This document shows positions 7,931 to 16,337 of a stretch of 60,290 nt of DNA, in pieces. The notes beneath the pieces are model-generated. The model made no database searches and was not told the DNA's origin. It saw only the letters and a program-made list of their open reading frames with translations. A program made the translations under genes and the position numbers. Each line of letters opens with the position of its first letter. The stretch's first letter is position 1. This DNA is from Candidatus Roizmanbacteria bacterium CG02_land_8_20_14_3_00_36_15 (GTDB lineage: Bacteria; Patescibacteriota; Microgenomatia; UBA1406; GWC2-37-13), in assembly GCA_002780795.1 (NCBI GenBank), contig PEUF01000039.1, positions 1 to 60,290 of the forward strand, written 5' to 3'.

Positions 7931-8611
7931 TTAATACCAACGTTTAGTATATTTAACCATTTCTCTCATTTTTTGATCTTCAGCGTTATTGATAATAAAA
8001 TTTTTATACCGTTCTCTATTGTTTTGAAAATAACTCAATACTGGTGTTGTATCAATTTTTAAGATATTTTCTACTTTTAAATAGGCGTTGATCGAAGAAT
8101 AAGGATAAAAAAAAATTTCCTCCTTGTTTTTTATTTGACCATGAGCATAAACATTTGTGTGAATATATCTTGATGTATAAATAAGTTGTTCAACTGATAA
8201 GATTCTTCTCGAACGAAATTGAGGCAAAAAAACCGGGCCTTTTCTTTTAATTTTAGTATTATAAAATCTTGTGATTGAGTTAATGGCGTTGGACATAAAG
8301 TCAATCACTCCATCTTTTTTCAGTTGTTTAAGAAGTAAGTGGTAGTGATTAGGCATCGTGATGAACGAGATGATATCAACCTTAAAATATGAAGAATATA
8401 AAATTTCTCTGAATTTAATTAATTTACTGTGTTTATTCAATTTCTTAAAAAAAGAATATCTGGGGTAAGAGCGGCTAGAGCGGTAATAGATTAAAGTGTT
8501 GATAAATTCGTCACACAAATCACTATTATTAAAAATCGCCAATGGCTCAATGTTTTTATTATAAATATGGTAAAAACCGCCATTAAAAAAGACATCAGCA
8601 CGAGTAGGCAT
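7931..8611 (-). CDS. RAYT/IS200-like Y1 transposase
   Basis: 226-residue HUH single-strand transposase of the REP-associated (RAYT) group. It has the N-terminus MPTRADVFFNGGFYHIYNKNIE, the HUH motif in ITMPNHYHLLLKQ, and the tail SRYIHTNVYAHG...YPYSSI. I chose the ATG at 8611, which opens with the family's typical start; the frame extends to 8647, but those 12 residues overlap the promoter. Inverted sequence ends with internal duplications flank it, and its promoter carries the 22-bp motif shared with three other loci. The gene looks intact. Confidence 0.9.
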   Translation of the reverse strand: MPTRADVFFNGGFYHIYNKNIEPLAIFNNSDLCDEFINTLIYYRSSRSYPRYSFFKKLNKHSKLIKFREILYSSYFKVDIISFITMPNHYHLLLKQLKKDGVIDFMSNAINSITRFYNTKIKRKGPVFLPQFRSRRILSVEQLIYTSRYIHTNVYAHGQIKNKEEIFFYPYSSINAYLKVENILKIDTTPVLSYFQNNRERYKNFIINNAEDQKMREMVKYTKRWY

Positions 8612-8617
8612 ACTGAA

Positions 8618-8664
8618 AGAGTAGAAGAAAGATGAGGCACATGTCAACGGACTATACGCTACAA
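8618..8664 (-). promoter_or_regulatory. RAYT promoter with shared upstream motif
   Basis: Minus strand: the motif TTGTAGCGTATAGTCCG (8664-8648) runs directly into TTGACA (8647-8642), then an 18 bp spacer, TACTCT, 6 bp and the transposase ATG. The 22-base block is identical upstream of the lipase gene (11638-11659). Confidence 0.55.
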
Positions 8665-8745
8665 AATATATCAGTTAGGTTGTTATAAAAACTTAATTAA
8701 TTTATTACACTATTCTGTTTAGTTTCTACCTAGGAAGATGTAGTG

Positions 8746-8786
8746 ATCCATTTCACTCCGGGGGTGCTATTACGGGGGTGCTATTA
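8746..8786. repeat. right end of RAYT cassette: inverted end plus duplicated unit
   Basis: ATCCATTTCACTCCGG (8746-8761) is the inverted partner of 7896-7911 (15 of 16 match). It overlaps two exact tandem copies of CGGGGGTGCTATTA (8759-8772, 8773-8786). Both ends of the cassette therefore carry an outer unit present twice. Confidence 0.75.
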
Positions 8787-8853
8787 TCTTCAAGACATCC
8801 TCAACTTTATGAAGGAAGTTTTCCCCGTCGATAAACAAAACTATATTGTTCAT
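8770..8853 (-). pseudogene. N-terminal stump of a probable NYN-domain protein
   Basis: A 27-codon frame begins MNNIVLFIDGENFLHKVEDV, the pattern of NYN/LabA-type RNase domains (hydrophobic strand, then DGEN). It runs into the duplicated end of the RAYT cassette and stops there. A TATACT box lies 6 bp before its ATG. The rest of the gene is not found on the far side of the cassette. The match rests on about 20 residues, so the family call is tentative. Confidence 0.45.
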
Positions 8854-8867
8854 GAAATAAGTATAAC

Positions 8868-8902
8868 AAAAAAAACCTCGTCGGGCTTGCGCATGGACGA
8901 GG
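8868..8902 (-). terminator. rho-independent terminator, minus strand
   Basis: On the minus strand: CCTCGTC, 13-nt loop, GACGAGG, then eight T. It is well placed to end transcription from the lipase gene 160 bp upstream. Confidence 0.8.
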
Positions 8903-9062
8903 CGTTTATGTCATAAATATACTTCATTCCGAGCTTAAAGTCAATACCTATAAAAAGCTTTTGTGAGGCTATAAGTTGAATATTACCCGACTCCTTCCTT
9001 CGCCTTTGGCTACGGAAGGACACAGTCGGCGGGCTTTGTTCGGGCAAGTAGTCAGCCCTCCG
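8903..9062. other. GC-rich palindromic spacer after lipase gene
   Basis: No gene seen; the 65-codon minus frame here is not protein-like. The part nearest the lipase stop is much richer in GC than its surroundings and contains short inverted words such as CCTTCCTTCG and CGGAAGG, like the structured elements at 24755, 49520 and 58408. Confidence 0.5.
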
Positions 9063-11588
9063 CTACTTCTTTGAAAAACGCTTCTTCAAAATATAACCAA
9101 TGACACCAGCAGTTGAGGTAATAAAAGAAGGTAAGATAACTTTTAGAAATGGATTTTCTTTATCAGTTTTTTGCGGTTGATCGGTTTTTTTCTTTGTTAT
9201 ACCTAATACTTGAGATAGAGGTTTTAACAATTCTTGAAAATCTTGAATATTTTTATTAGCTTCCAGGCTACTTTTTGAAGAGTTTTGTTGTTCACTGTTA
9301 TTTGATTCAAGCGATTGTGATTCTGTTGTATTCGTTGATATCGATGACGTTGTTTGACTAGCTGATTGTGTCGGTGTCAAAGTTAGAATCGGAGTCGGCG
9401 TGGGTAGAAAAGAATTAGCTTTTGAACGGTTGTATTCTATTATGTAGCTATCGGTTTGTGATGATGGCGGTGATTTTTTAATCTCTCCGTTAATCTCTTC
9501 CCAAACTTCATTGTCTTCAGCGATTTGGCCGACATTAATGGTATATTTGCCGACATCGGTTCCTTGGACACTGAGTTGGTAACTACCGGTTTGAGCATTG
9601 GGAATAAAGATTAAACTGTCATCTTCATGAAACTCTTGATCAGTATATTTTACCGTCATTTCCGCCGGCGAACGAATAATAAAAATTAACGATGGGGAAA
9701 TAACGGTTTTTTCCCCAGCGGTGATTTGATTATCTTGAAAAGAAAGATTAAGTAGTGAGAAGATTTTTTTAATAGCCGATGAATCGGCGACAATTTCGCC
9801 GTGATCAAGATTAAGTTTTTCGGAATCCTCGTCAAAATTGGAACTTTTTGATAAAACCGTATAATCGCCGGTTCCATAAAAAACCGATTTAGGTTGACCA
9901 TCTATGTAGTTACCAAACAATTTATTGATCGTATTGGCTGGTTCAACCACATATCCGGCGGGCGTTTGCGAATCCTTTTCGCCATAAATAGCAAAGAAAA
10001 AAGGGAAGATTTGTGAAAATGTTTGATTATATTTTAAGAGAAGGTTATTTTTAATTGTCAAATCACTAGACGAGATTTCGTTATTATCGGTATCTTTAAG
10101 AAAATTAAAGGTGGGAAAAAGATCCAGGGTTACCGGAAATCGTTTTTTGATTATTTCTTTATCGTCCTCAAGGGTTGACTTATTTAAAATTAGTATCAAT
10201 TTTTCGGCTAACCATAAAAAAGTGTTATCTCGATCAAGTTGCCCGGCTTCGATTGGCTTGTAAACCTGAACCGCTCCTTGATGTGGAGTACCAACAGAAA
10301 TAATTCGATTAATTTTATCCTGGTATTTTTGACTAAAGACCCGACCGACCAACCCGCCCAGTGAATGACCAACAATATTTATTTTTTGCGTAGGTTTTTT
10401 ATTCCAAATTTTTTCTTTAAGAAAGTTATTTAAGTCATCGGTCGTTTGTTCGACTGGTTGACGCCAATCATAAGGAAATATGTAAAAATCCTCACTTTCT
10501 TTATTACCAAGATTAATCAAACTTTCTTTTAAACCCTTATATTCCTTGACAAAAGCGTTAAGACGCCAGTCAGAATAGGTGACGGTTTTGTTGTAGATAA
10601 TTGCTTCTTTATTCCACGAAGCAAAGAGACCGGGAATGATGATAATTGGCGGTTTGTTGTAAACAACAATTGGTTGCTCGCTAGCGAGACCAATCTGCCA
10701 GAGGTTACCGTTATGACCGGTGTAAAAAAGATAAAGATTGGAGTTATAGTTGATGACTTCAGGGTAGACAACCATGTAAGAGTCAAAGCCTTCACTTGAA
10801 GTCGATAAAACATTGCAGTCACCCTCACAGCTCCAGTTGATACCATCATCGGAAATCACATGGTAAATATGGTTAGGAATAGAGTCACCGGTATGATAAA
10901 ACATATGGAATTTTCCATTTATGAAGATAACTGATTGCCCACCGACATGGCCCAAGTTAGAAAGAGTTAAAGGGTTATTTTGCTGCTTCGACCAATTAAT
11001 TCCATCAGTAGACTCTGCCAGTCCTATTTTCCAACCTCCTGACCCCCAACCCATATACCACATATAGAACTTACCGTCTTTAAATATGACAGTCGGATTG
11101 GCGACCCCATTTGATTCCCAAGGTTCTTTACCTACTAAAACATAACCTGATTTTTTTTCCCAATCAATACCGTTATTCGAACTGGCATAGCGAATTTTGT
11201 AAATGCCGTTGTTTTGAGAGTTATACCAAAGATAATATTTATCAGTTTTGACCACTGATGGTTCAACGATGCCAGTTTCTATCACTCCTTCGGAATTTTC
11301 TGGTGATAATATCGGTTGATCTATCACCCTGTGCCATTCGATGCCGTCGCTTGATTCGGCGTAACCAATACTCCAGGAAAGATTTCCAAAACCTTGGTAC
11401 CACATTTTCAGTTTTCCTTCATCTTTGATTACGGTTGGAGAGGCTACATTGTTATCCCAGCTATTGGATGAGGAAAGAATTGGATTTTGGTCATATTTGA
11501 TCCATTGTCCCGCAAAAATTTTTCGTGGAATAAGGAAAGAGAATAATAAAAATAACAAAACTATAATTTTTGACATGTACTTGTTCAT
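9063..11588 (-). CDS. secreted beta-propeller / LCAT-like lipase fusion
   Basis: 841 residues in clear modules. A signal peptide covers 1-26. Residues 28-305 form a GH43/GH32-like five-bladed propeller with SDGIxW-type repeats near 80, 138, 194 and 247. Residues 312-615 form an alpha/beta hydrolase of the lecithin-cholesterol acyltransferase/PGAP1 kind, with nucleophile motif GHSLGG (Ser409) and probable acid and base in GTGDYTV (Asp575) and LDHGE (His597). A small beta domain spans about 620-720. A Ser/Thr/Pro-rich stalk spans 728-775, and a C-terminal membrane helix (815-835) precedes KKRFSKK. Likely a cell-surface esterase or acyltransferase; the substrate is unknown. The propeller may bind glycan rather than cleave it. 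Confidence 0.75.
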   Translation of the reverse strand: MNKYMSKIIVLLFLLFSFLIPRKIFAGQWIKYDQNPILSSSNSWDNNVASPTVIKDEGKLKMWYQGFGNLSWSIGYAESSDGIEWHRVIDQPILSPENSEGVIETGIVEPSVVKTDKYYLWYNSQNNGIYKIRYASSNNGIDWEKKSGYVLVGKEPWESNGVANPTVIFKDGKFYMWYMGWGSGGWKIGLAESTDGINWSKQQNNPLTLSNLGHVGGQSVIFINGKFHMFYHTGDSIPNHIYHVISDDGINWSCEGDCNVLSTSSEGFDSYMVVYPEVINYNSNLYLFYTGHNGNLWQIGLASEQPIVVYNKPPIIIIPGLFASWNKEAIIYNKTVTYSDWRLNAFVKEYKGLKESLINLGNKESEDFYIFPYDWRQPVEQTTDDLNNFLKEKIWNKKPTQKINIVGHSLGGLVGRVFSQKYQDKINRIISVGTPHQGAVQVYKPIEAGQLDRDNTFLWLAEKLILILNKSTLEDDKEIIKKRFPVTLDLFPTFNFLKDTDNNEISSSDLTIKNNLLLKYNQTFSQIFPFFFAIYGEKDSQTPAGYVVEPANTINKLFGNYIDGQPKSVFYGTGDYTVLSKSSNFDEDSEKLNLDHGEIVADSSAIKKIFSLLNLSFQDNQITAGEKTVISPSLIFIIRSPAEMTVKYTDQEFHEDDSLIFIPNAQTGSYQLSVQGTDVGKYTINVGQIAEDNEVWEEINGEIKKSPPSSQTDSYIIEYNRSKANSFLPTPTPILTLTPTQSASQTTSSISTNTTESQSLESNNSEQQNSSKSSLEANKNIQDFQELLKPLSQVLGITKKKTDQPQKTDKENPFLKVILPSFITSTAGVIGYILKKRFSKK

Positions 11589-11612
11589 ATATTTTTGATG
11601 AACTTTATAAAC

Positions 11613-11659
11613 TTTATAACTTTATGAACTCATATTAGTCAACGGACTATACGCTACAA
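11613..11659 (-). promoter_or_regulatory. lipase promoter with shared upstream motif
   Basis: Minus strand: the 22-base motif ending in TTGAC (11659-11638), an 18 bp spacer and TATAAA (11618-11613), followed by an AT-rich leader of about 25 bases to the ATG. The motif is identical to that at the RAYT gene. Confidence 0.5.
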
Positions 11660-11664
11660 TTTTG

Positions 11665-12612
11665 TCACTTTTTCTTAATGTAATGCTCTAAAATACTGCC
11701 ATATCCACCCAGGTTTAAAATAGGTGTAAGAGAAGGCGCAATTAGCTTATCGAGAAGAAGGTACTTTAATTTTTTTAGTAATAATTTTAAATTAAAACAT
11801 AAAGCATTTTTGTTTATTTTTCTGTCTTTTGGATTTATTTGAGATTTTATATTTAAGATTTGGAACTTTTTCTTAGTAATTCCCATCAGGTGTTCGGGAT
11901 AACTATATGTTGACGACTTAATAATTTTCAAGGTAGAAATATTATTAACAATTTGTTGTATGCTTTTTTGTGAAAATATCCACAGGTGCTCCGGTGGAGT
12001 TAGAAAAGTGTAATTTTTCTGTTCGGCGTTGAAAAGATGACTATTTAAATTTGGGGTTTCGATATATAGAATTCCACTTTTGTTAAGTAAGGTAGAAATT
12101 TTCTCAATGGCATCGCACGGATTTTCTAAATGCTCAATTATGTGATTTAAAGTAATAAAGTCAAACCTTTTATTTTTATTATTTTGATAATAGTTTTCAA
12201 AATTTGTATTAAAAACTTTAATTAAATGTTCAACCTGCCTGCCGGCGAGGCAGGTTGAAGTAAGTTGATACAATCGTTCTGATGGTTCAATGCCGCAAAC
12301 TAGAAGCTTTATCTTATAAGCTTCTTCTAAGAAGTATCCGTAACCACTGCCGATGTCGAGCAGGGTTTTACCTTTTGGATTAAGTTTTATAAGAGTTCCA
12401 ATTATTTTTTTGGCCTGTTCTCGAGTTCTATTCTCATTTTGGTATCCGGCGTTGAAACTAAAATTTTTCTTATAGTAATTATTTAAAATTTTTTTCAACG
12501 GCTGAGGATAAACAAATAATGTTCGACAATTATCACAGCGGAAATAGTTGAAACTATTTATCTTTGAAAAAAAAATAATCTGCTTGTTTTTACATATTTG
12601 ACAAGATAACAT
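11665..12612 (-). CDS. class I SAM-dependent methyltransferase with zinc-ribbon N-terminus
   Basis: 315 residues. The N-terminus has two CxxC pairs (CQIC, CDNC), as in sugar or glycan methyltransferases of the Methyltransf_23 type. The SAM motif is LLDIGSGYGYF, followed by NHIIEHLENP. Two DNA elements are built in: a perfect hairpin at 12231-12257 giving CLAGRQV, and an AATCCAAA-type tract near 11825-11872 giving FQILNIKSQINPKD. It is a paralogue of the next gene, which is transcribed divergently, and both border the glycan cluster, so methylation of a surface sugar is a reasonable inference. Confidence 0.8.
   Translation of the reverse strand: MLSCQICKNKQIIFFSKINSFNYFRCDNCRTLFVYPQPLKKILNNYYKKNFSFNAGYQNENRTREQAKKIIGTLIKLNPKGKTLLDIGSGYGYFLEEAYKIKLLVCGIEPSERLYQLTSTCLAGRQVEHLIKVFNTNFENYYQNNKNKRFDFITLNHIIEHLENPCDAIEKISTLLNKSGILYIETPNLNSHLFNAEQKNYTFLTPPEHLWIFSQKSIQQIVNNISTLKIIKSSTYSYPEHLMGITKKKFQILNIKSQINPKDRKINKNALCFNLKLLLKKLKYLLLDKLIAPSLTPILNLGGYGSILEHYIKKK
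11825..11872 (-). repeat. AATCCAAA-type insert in methyltransferase gene
   Basis: Read on the coding (minus) strand, the tract is made of AAATCTTAAAT and CAAATAAATCC words and is translated in frame. As in other genes here, the A-rich strand is the coding strand. Confidence 0.6.
12231..12257. repeat. in-gene palindrome, 10-bp perfect stem
   Basis: Arms CAACCTGCCT and AGGCAGGTTG enclose the 7-base loop GCCGGCG. It is GC-rich in an AT-rich gene and translated without breaking the frame. Confidence 0.85.
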
Positions 12613-12618
12613 TAAACA

Positions 12619-12664
12619 ATTATTAGAAGAAAATCAGGTAAGAACAACGGACTATATGCTACAA
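12619..12664 (-). promoter_or_regulatory. methyltransferase promoter with shared motif
   Basis: Minus strand: motif copy with one change (TTGTAGCATATAGTCCG), then TTGTTC, 17 bp, AATAAT, 6 bp and the ATG. Spacing to the start codon is the same as at the RAYT gene. Confidence 0.5.
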
Positions 12665-12708
12665 AAATGAAATTTTAGATTGTTAAAGCAAGATATTTTT
12701 TTAAATAT

Positions 12709-13566
12709 ATGAAATGTCCAATTTGTGAAACTTCAATTAAACATTTAATTAAAGTAATTAATGATATTAGTGTTTACCAATGCGATAGTTGCTATGCAGC
12801 AATCTTGAAGAATGACAGAGAATCAATCAAAGAGAATAAACAGTGGTATTCGTTTAAGGAATATCAAGCAGAGGAAAAAAGATTAGAAAAAAGGTTAAAA
12901 AAAATAGCAAAAATTATAGTCAGATATAAAAAAAAAGGCGAATTGCTTGACATTGGCGCTGGATTTGGCCATCTTTCTTCAATTCTCAATAAATTAGGAA
13001 GGTTTCAGATTAATTTAGTCGAACCGTTAGTTAAACCAAAATATCTTTTGGATAAGAACATAACTCTTCATAAGACTGATTATGAACATTTTTTGTCAAA
13101 ACAAAAATTCGATCTGGTTCTAATGGTGGACGTTATAGAACACTTTCAAAATCCAGTAAGAAATCTTTTAAGAACTAAAAAAATTCTTAAAAAAAGAGGA
13201 TATCTTATGATTCAAACACCAAATTATAAAAGTTTAATGGCTAAAATTTGCCGTAATTGGTCTTGGTGGATGCCTCAAGATCATAAACTCCTCTTTTCTA
13301 TCAGGTCGATAAAAAATATTTTAGAAACATCAGGTTTTCAAACAGTTTTTCTTATGACTTATGAAGATTTTCATGATTTCAAAAAAAATCTTGACGGTAA
13401 TTTTGTTGGCATTAAAAATAAACTACTTAAGAAGTTATCTAAAGGAGTTTTCTTAACTCTATTTATACCGATTTATTTTCTATTTCGTCAAATTATCTGG
13501 CGATTAGGCTACGGTGGTTTAATCTTTCTGGTTGCTAAAAGGTATAATAATAACGATGGAAAATAA
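12709..13566 (+). CDS. class I SAM-dependent methyltransferase
   Basis: 285 residues with the layout of the divergent neighbour: CPIC/CDSC zinc ribbon at the N-terminus, SAM-binding LLDIGAGFGHL, then MVDVIEHFQNP and IQTPNYKSL. It probably methylates a sugar or lipid-linked glycan intermediate. The end overlaps the following glycosyltransferase by 11 bp, placing it first in the surface-glycan operon. Confidence 0.8.
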   Translation: MKCPICETSIKHLIKVINDISVYQCDSCYAAILKNDRESIKENKQWYSFKEYQAEEKRLEKRLKKIAKIIVRYKKKGELLDIGAGFGHLSSILNKLGRFQINLVEPLVKPKYLLDKNITLHKTDYEHFLSKQKFDLVLMVDVIEHFQNPVRNLLRTKKILKKRGYLMIQTPNYKSLMAKICRNWSWWMPQDHKLLFSIRSIKNILETSGFQTVFLMTYEDFHDFKKNLDGNFVGIKNKLLKKLSKGVFLTLFIPIYFLFRQIIWRLGYGGLIFLVAKRYNNNDGK

Positions 13567-14329
13567 TCTCTCATTGCTAATGATTACTAAAAACGGTCAA
13601 GATACGATTGAAAAAAGTTTGCTCTCAGTTATCAAGTGGGTAGATGAAATTGTTATCATCGATGATTGTTCGACGGATAATACAATTAAGAAAGTTAAAA
13701 GTTTAAAGTTAAAAGTTAAAAGTTCCAATTTAAAATTAAAAATTTTTGAGAATCGAGAAGATGATCTAGGTAAACAGAGAATGTTTGGATTGCAAAAATG
13801 CTCCAATAATTGGGTGTTGGTTTTAGATTCGGATGAAGTAGTTTCGGAGAAACTTAAAAGAGAAATTGTTACATTGTTACATTGTTACATTGTTAAATAT
13901 GAAGGTTTTTTTATTCCATTTCAGAATCATTATTTGGGGCGTGGATTAAAACACGGTGGGGAAAGCTACAAAAAGCTGGTTCTGTTTAAAAAAGATAAAG
14001 TCATTATAAAACCTGGGTTAGTAAATGAAAGGTTTGAAATGCCATCAAAAAAAATTGAAACTTTAAAAAATAAAATTTATCATCATTCATATCGTTCGAT
14101 TAGCCAGATGTATAAAAAATTTACCGACTATGGTGTCCGCAACGCGAAGGAAAAAGTCCGAAAAGGAGAATCAACTTCACTAAAAAAAATATTCTTATAT
14201 CCGTTGCATATGTTTTGGGCAAGATTCATTAAAGACAAGGGTTATAAAGATGGGTTGTTTCGGATACCGTTAGATATTGGGTTTGCTTATATGGAGTTCT
14301 TAAGTTATTTTTTAATGGTGTTCTTATGA
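13556..14329 (+). CDS. family 2 glycosyltransferase
   Basis: 258 residues, GT-A fold: LSLLMITKNGQDTIEKSL, IIDDCSTDNT, and the DSDE metal-binding signature (VLVLDSDEVV). It belongs to the WaaE/KdtX-like group that adds sugars to lipid-linked cores. I chose the ATG at 13556 because it begins directly at the first strand; an upstream in-frame ATG at 13532 adds nothing recognisable. Two DNA-repeat inserts lie inside: KVKSLKLKVKSSNLKLK, and VTLLHCYIV from an ATTGTTAC tract. Confidence 0.85.
   Translation: MENNLSLLMITKNGQDTIEKSLLSVIKWVDEIVIIDDCSTDNTIKKVKSLKLKVKSSNLKLKIFENREDDLGKQRMFGLQKCSNNWVLVLDSDEVVSEKLKREIVTLLHCYIVKYEGFFIPFQNHYLGRGLKHGGESYKKLVLFKKDKVIIKPGLVNERFEMPSKKIETLKNKIYHHSYRSISQMYKKFTDYGVRNAKEKVRKGESTSLKKIFLYPLHMFWARFIKDKGYKDGLFRIPLDIGFAYMEFLSYFLMVFL
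13683..13745 (+). repeat. AGTTAAA-type insert in glycosyltransferase
   Basis: Near-perfect heptamer/octamer repeats of AGTTAAAA run in frame between the DDCSTDN motif and the next conserved strand, giving alternating Lys/Val/Leu residues. Confidence 0.75.
13866..13894 (+). repeat. ATTGTTAC octamer repeat in glycosyltransferase
   Basis: Three exact copies of ATTGTTAC plus a partial fourth, in frame. The same unit appears inside asnB at 26348-26410. Confidence 0.8.
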
Positions 14330-14342
14330 AAACTCGGTAACA

Positions 14343-14363
14343 AAATTTATTACGAATAAATTT
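14343..14363. other. short hairpin between glycan genes
   Basis: Arms AAATTTATT and AATAAATTT around ACG in the 61-bp gap after the glycosyltransferase. No T-run follows, so a terminator role is uncertain. Confidence 0.35.
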
Positions 14364-14390
14364 GTCACTCTCGTTTCCATAATAAATATT

Positions 14391-16337
14391 ATGAAAGTAA
14401 TTTTTGTTACAAACATATACAAAGAGGAAGAAAAAAAGGAAGTAAATCGGGTTTCAAAAGAAATCAAAGCTCTTGGTTTTGATGATTATAAAATATACGT
14501 CAACGATGGAATAAAAAATAACCGCGGATATGCGTATGGAGTTAATCAGGGAATTAAAAAGGGTCTTGAAGAAGACGGGGGGCTGTTTGTTGTTTTTAAT
14601 GCAGACATATCTATTTCTGGTTTGACAAAGAAAGTAATTATTGAAGGTCTAAAAAAATACAATATCTTCGGATTTACTGTTAATCAATGTAGCAAAACTT
14701 ATTATGGTGGTGAGATAGACAGATGGAGATTGAGCGGAGGCATGATTGAACAGAAACCCAAAAAAAGATATCAATCGGCGGATTTTGTTTCCGGCTCATT
14801 GATGTTCATTAAACGGGCGGTGGTGGAGAGAATTGGTTTTTGGGATGAGAGCTATTTTTTTTACTATGATGAGACCGATTACTGTCTCCGGGCCAAGAAA
14901 GCAGGATTTAAAATTGGAATAGACAGTCAGAGCTGTTACCAGCATTTTGAGCTTTCCGAAAACAATCCTAGAAAAGGCTATTTTTTGGCTAAAAATCGTT
15001 GGAGGTTTTTTTGGAGAAATAGCAACAATATTCAAAAAATTTATGAAATTGTCCGTTTGCCAAAAACCGCGATTGAATATTTGCCACTTCTTAAGAATGT
15101 GTTTTTGCAAAGTCGATTTATAACTAACTTCTTTAGCTTAAATTTATCATCAATCCTTAATAAATTTTTTCATTTCTTTCTATTTATTTTTTTGGTAAAA
15201 AATTTAAGCCCGGAAAAATATGGAATCTATACCATAGTTTGGGCTTTCATTGCCCTATTTAATCCGTTTGTCGACCTAGGGACAACCACCTATGGTTTGG
15301 TTTATTTACCAAAAAACAGAGAGAAAATGATTAATACGCTAATTTCTCTGCGTTTTTTTATTGCCACGCTGGTTTTTTTGATGGTTAATCTGTCCGCTTT
15401 TTTATTTTTTAAGTCCCAAAAGGAAATAATTCTCTATATTTTTTTGACCTCAATGACCATTATCTCGGGAATTTGGTCTGGCAGTTATTTGATTATTAAC
15501 TCAATTAAAGAAAAAATTATCAACTCCTCAATCGTTTCTCTTATCTTTAATTTTCTATTTGTTGCTCTAATCATCATTGGATTATTGATAAAAAAAAGTT
15601 TACTGACGATTTTTTTAATCATCTTTTGTCTTTTTATTTTCTATACGCTTATTAATTTTATTCTCGTGAAAAATGAAGTAGCTAAATTACGGATTTGTGT
15701 CGATTTAGTAAACTGGAAAAAGGTCATCAGCAAATCCTACCTCTTTATTTTGATCGGTTTTTTATCCGGTTTTTATTTCAAAATTGATGTTTTTCTACTA
15801 AAGTTTCTCAAGAGTGAGAGGGAAGTCGGTATCTATAATTCAGGATACAAGTTCCTAGATGCGTTCATGCTTTTAGCGGCCAGTTATAACATCACTGTTT
15901 TACCGATTATGAGTCGGATTAAAAAAGACCTAAATCTATTACGCAGGAAAATATTCAAAGACTTTTTAATGTTAGCTTTTGTGGGAGTTTCAATTGTCAT
16001 TGCCTTTTATTTTCTAGCGCCGATGTTATTACCACTAATATTAAAAAAGACTTACAGCGGTGGGATCATTACCGCGCGTATTGTCACCTTCTCTCTGCCA
16101 TTTATTTTAGTTTCCTCAATTTTTTATAACATACTTTATGTATTCGATCTGGCCCGGACTGTGATTTTTATTTTGCTAATACAGTCGATTATTAACATTA
16201 TTCTTAATCTTATTTATATTCCAACGTATTCTTACATAGCTTCAGCTTACATTACCGTTATCAGCGAAGTAATAAATTTCGCGTTGATTTGGTATTTTGC
16301 TAGAAAAAAGTTAATGAGCTATGAAAATCGCCATTGA
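14391..16337 (+). CDS. glycosyltransferase-flippase fusion
   Basis: 648 residues. Residues 1-220 are a family 2 glycosyltransferase of the rhamnosyltransferase kind (FVVFNADISISG; SGSLMFIKRAVVERIGFWDESYFFYYDETDYCLRA). From about 235 the protein is a polysaccharide flippase of the Wzx/MOP type with about 12 membrane helices (LSSILNKFFHFFLFIFLVKNLSPEKYGIYT is typical of its first helix). The frame is continuous, so the fusion is real unless the assembly is wrong. It would couple sugar addition to lipid-linked export of the glycan. It ends 17 bp into the next gene. Confidence 0.8.
   Translation: MKVIFVTNIYKEEEKKEVNRVSKEIKALGFDDYKIYVNDGIKNNRGYAYGVNQGIKKGLEEDGGLFVVFNADISISGLTKKVIIEGLKKYNIFGFTVNQCSKTYYGGEIDRWRLSGGMIEQKPKKRYQSADFVSGSLMFIKRAVVERIGFWDESYFFYYDETDYCLRAKKAGFKIGIDSQSCYQHFELSENNPRKGYFLAKNRWRFFWRNSNNIQKIYEIVRLPKTAIEYLPLLKNVFLQSRFITNFFSLNLSSILNKFFHFFLFIFLVKNLSPEKYGIYTIVWAFIALFNPFVDLGTTTYGLVYLPKNREKMINTLISLRFFIATLVFLMVNLSAFLFFKSQKEIILYIFLTSMTIISGIWSGSYLIINSIKEKIINSSIVSLIFNFLFVALIIIGLLIKKSLLTIFLIIFCLFIFYTLINFILVKNEVAKLRICVDLVNWKKVISKSYLFILIGFLSGFYFKIDVFLLKFLKSEREVGIYNSGYKFLDAFMLLAASYNITVLPIMSRIKKDLNLLRRKIFKDFLMLAFVGVSIVIAFYFLAPMLLPLILKKTYSGGIITARIVTFSLPFILVSSIFYNILYVFDLARTVIFILLIQSIINIILNLIYIPTYSYIASAYITVISEVINFALIWYFARKKLMSYENRH

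Noticed and set aside
8850-9047. 65-residue minus frame in the GC-rich spacer
   Set aside because: It overlaps the terminator and palindromic spacer and shows no domain pattern.
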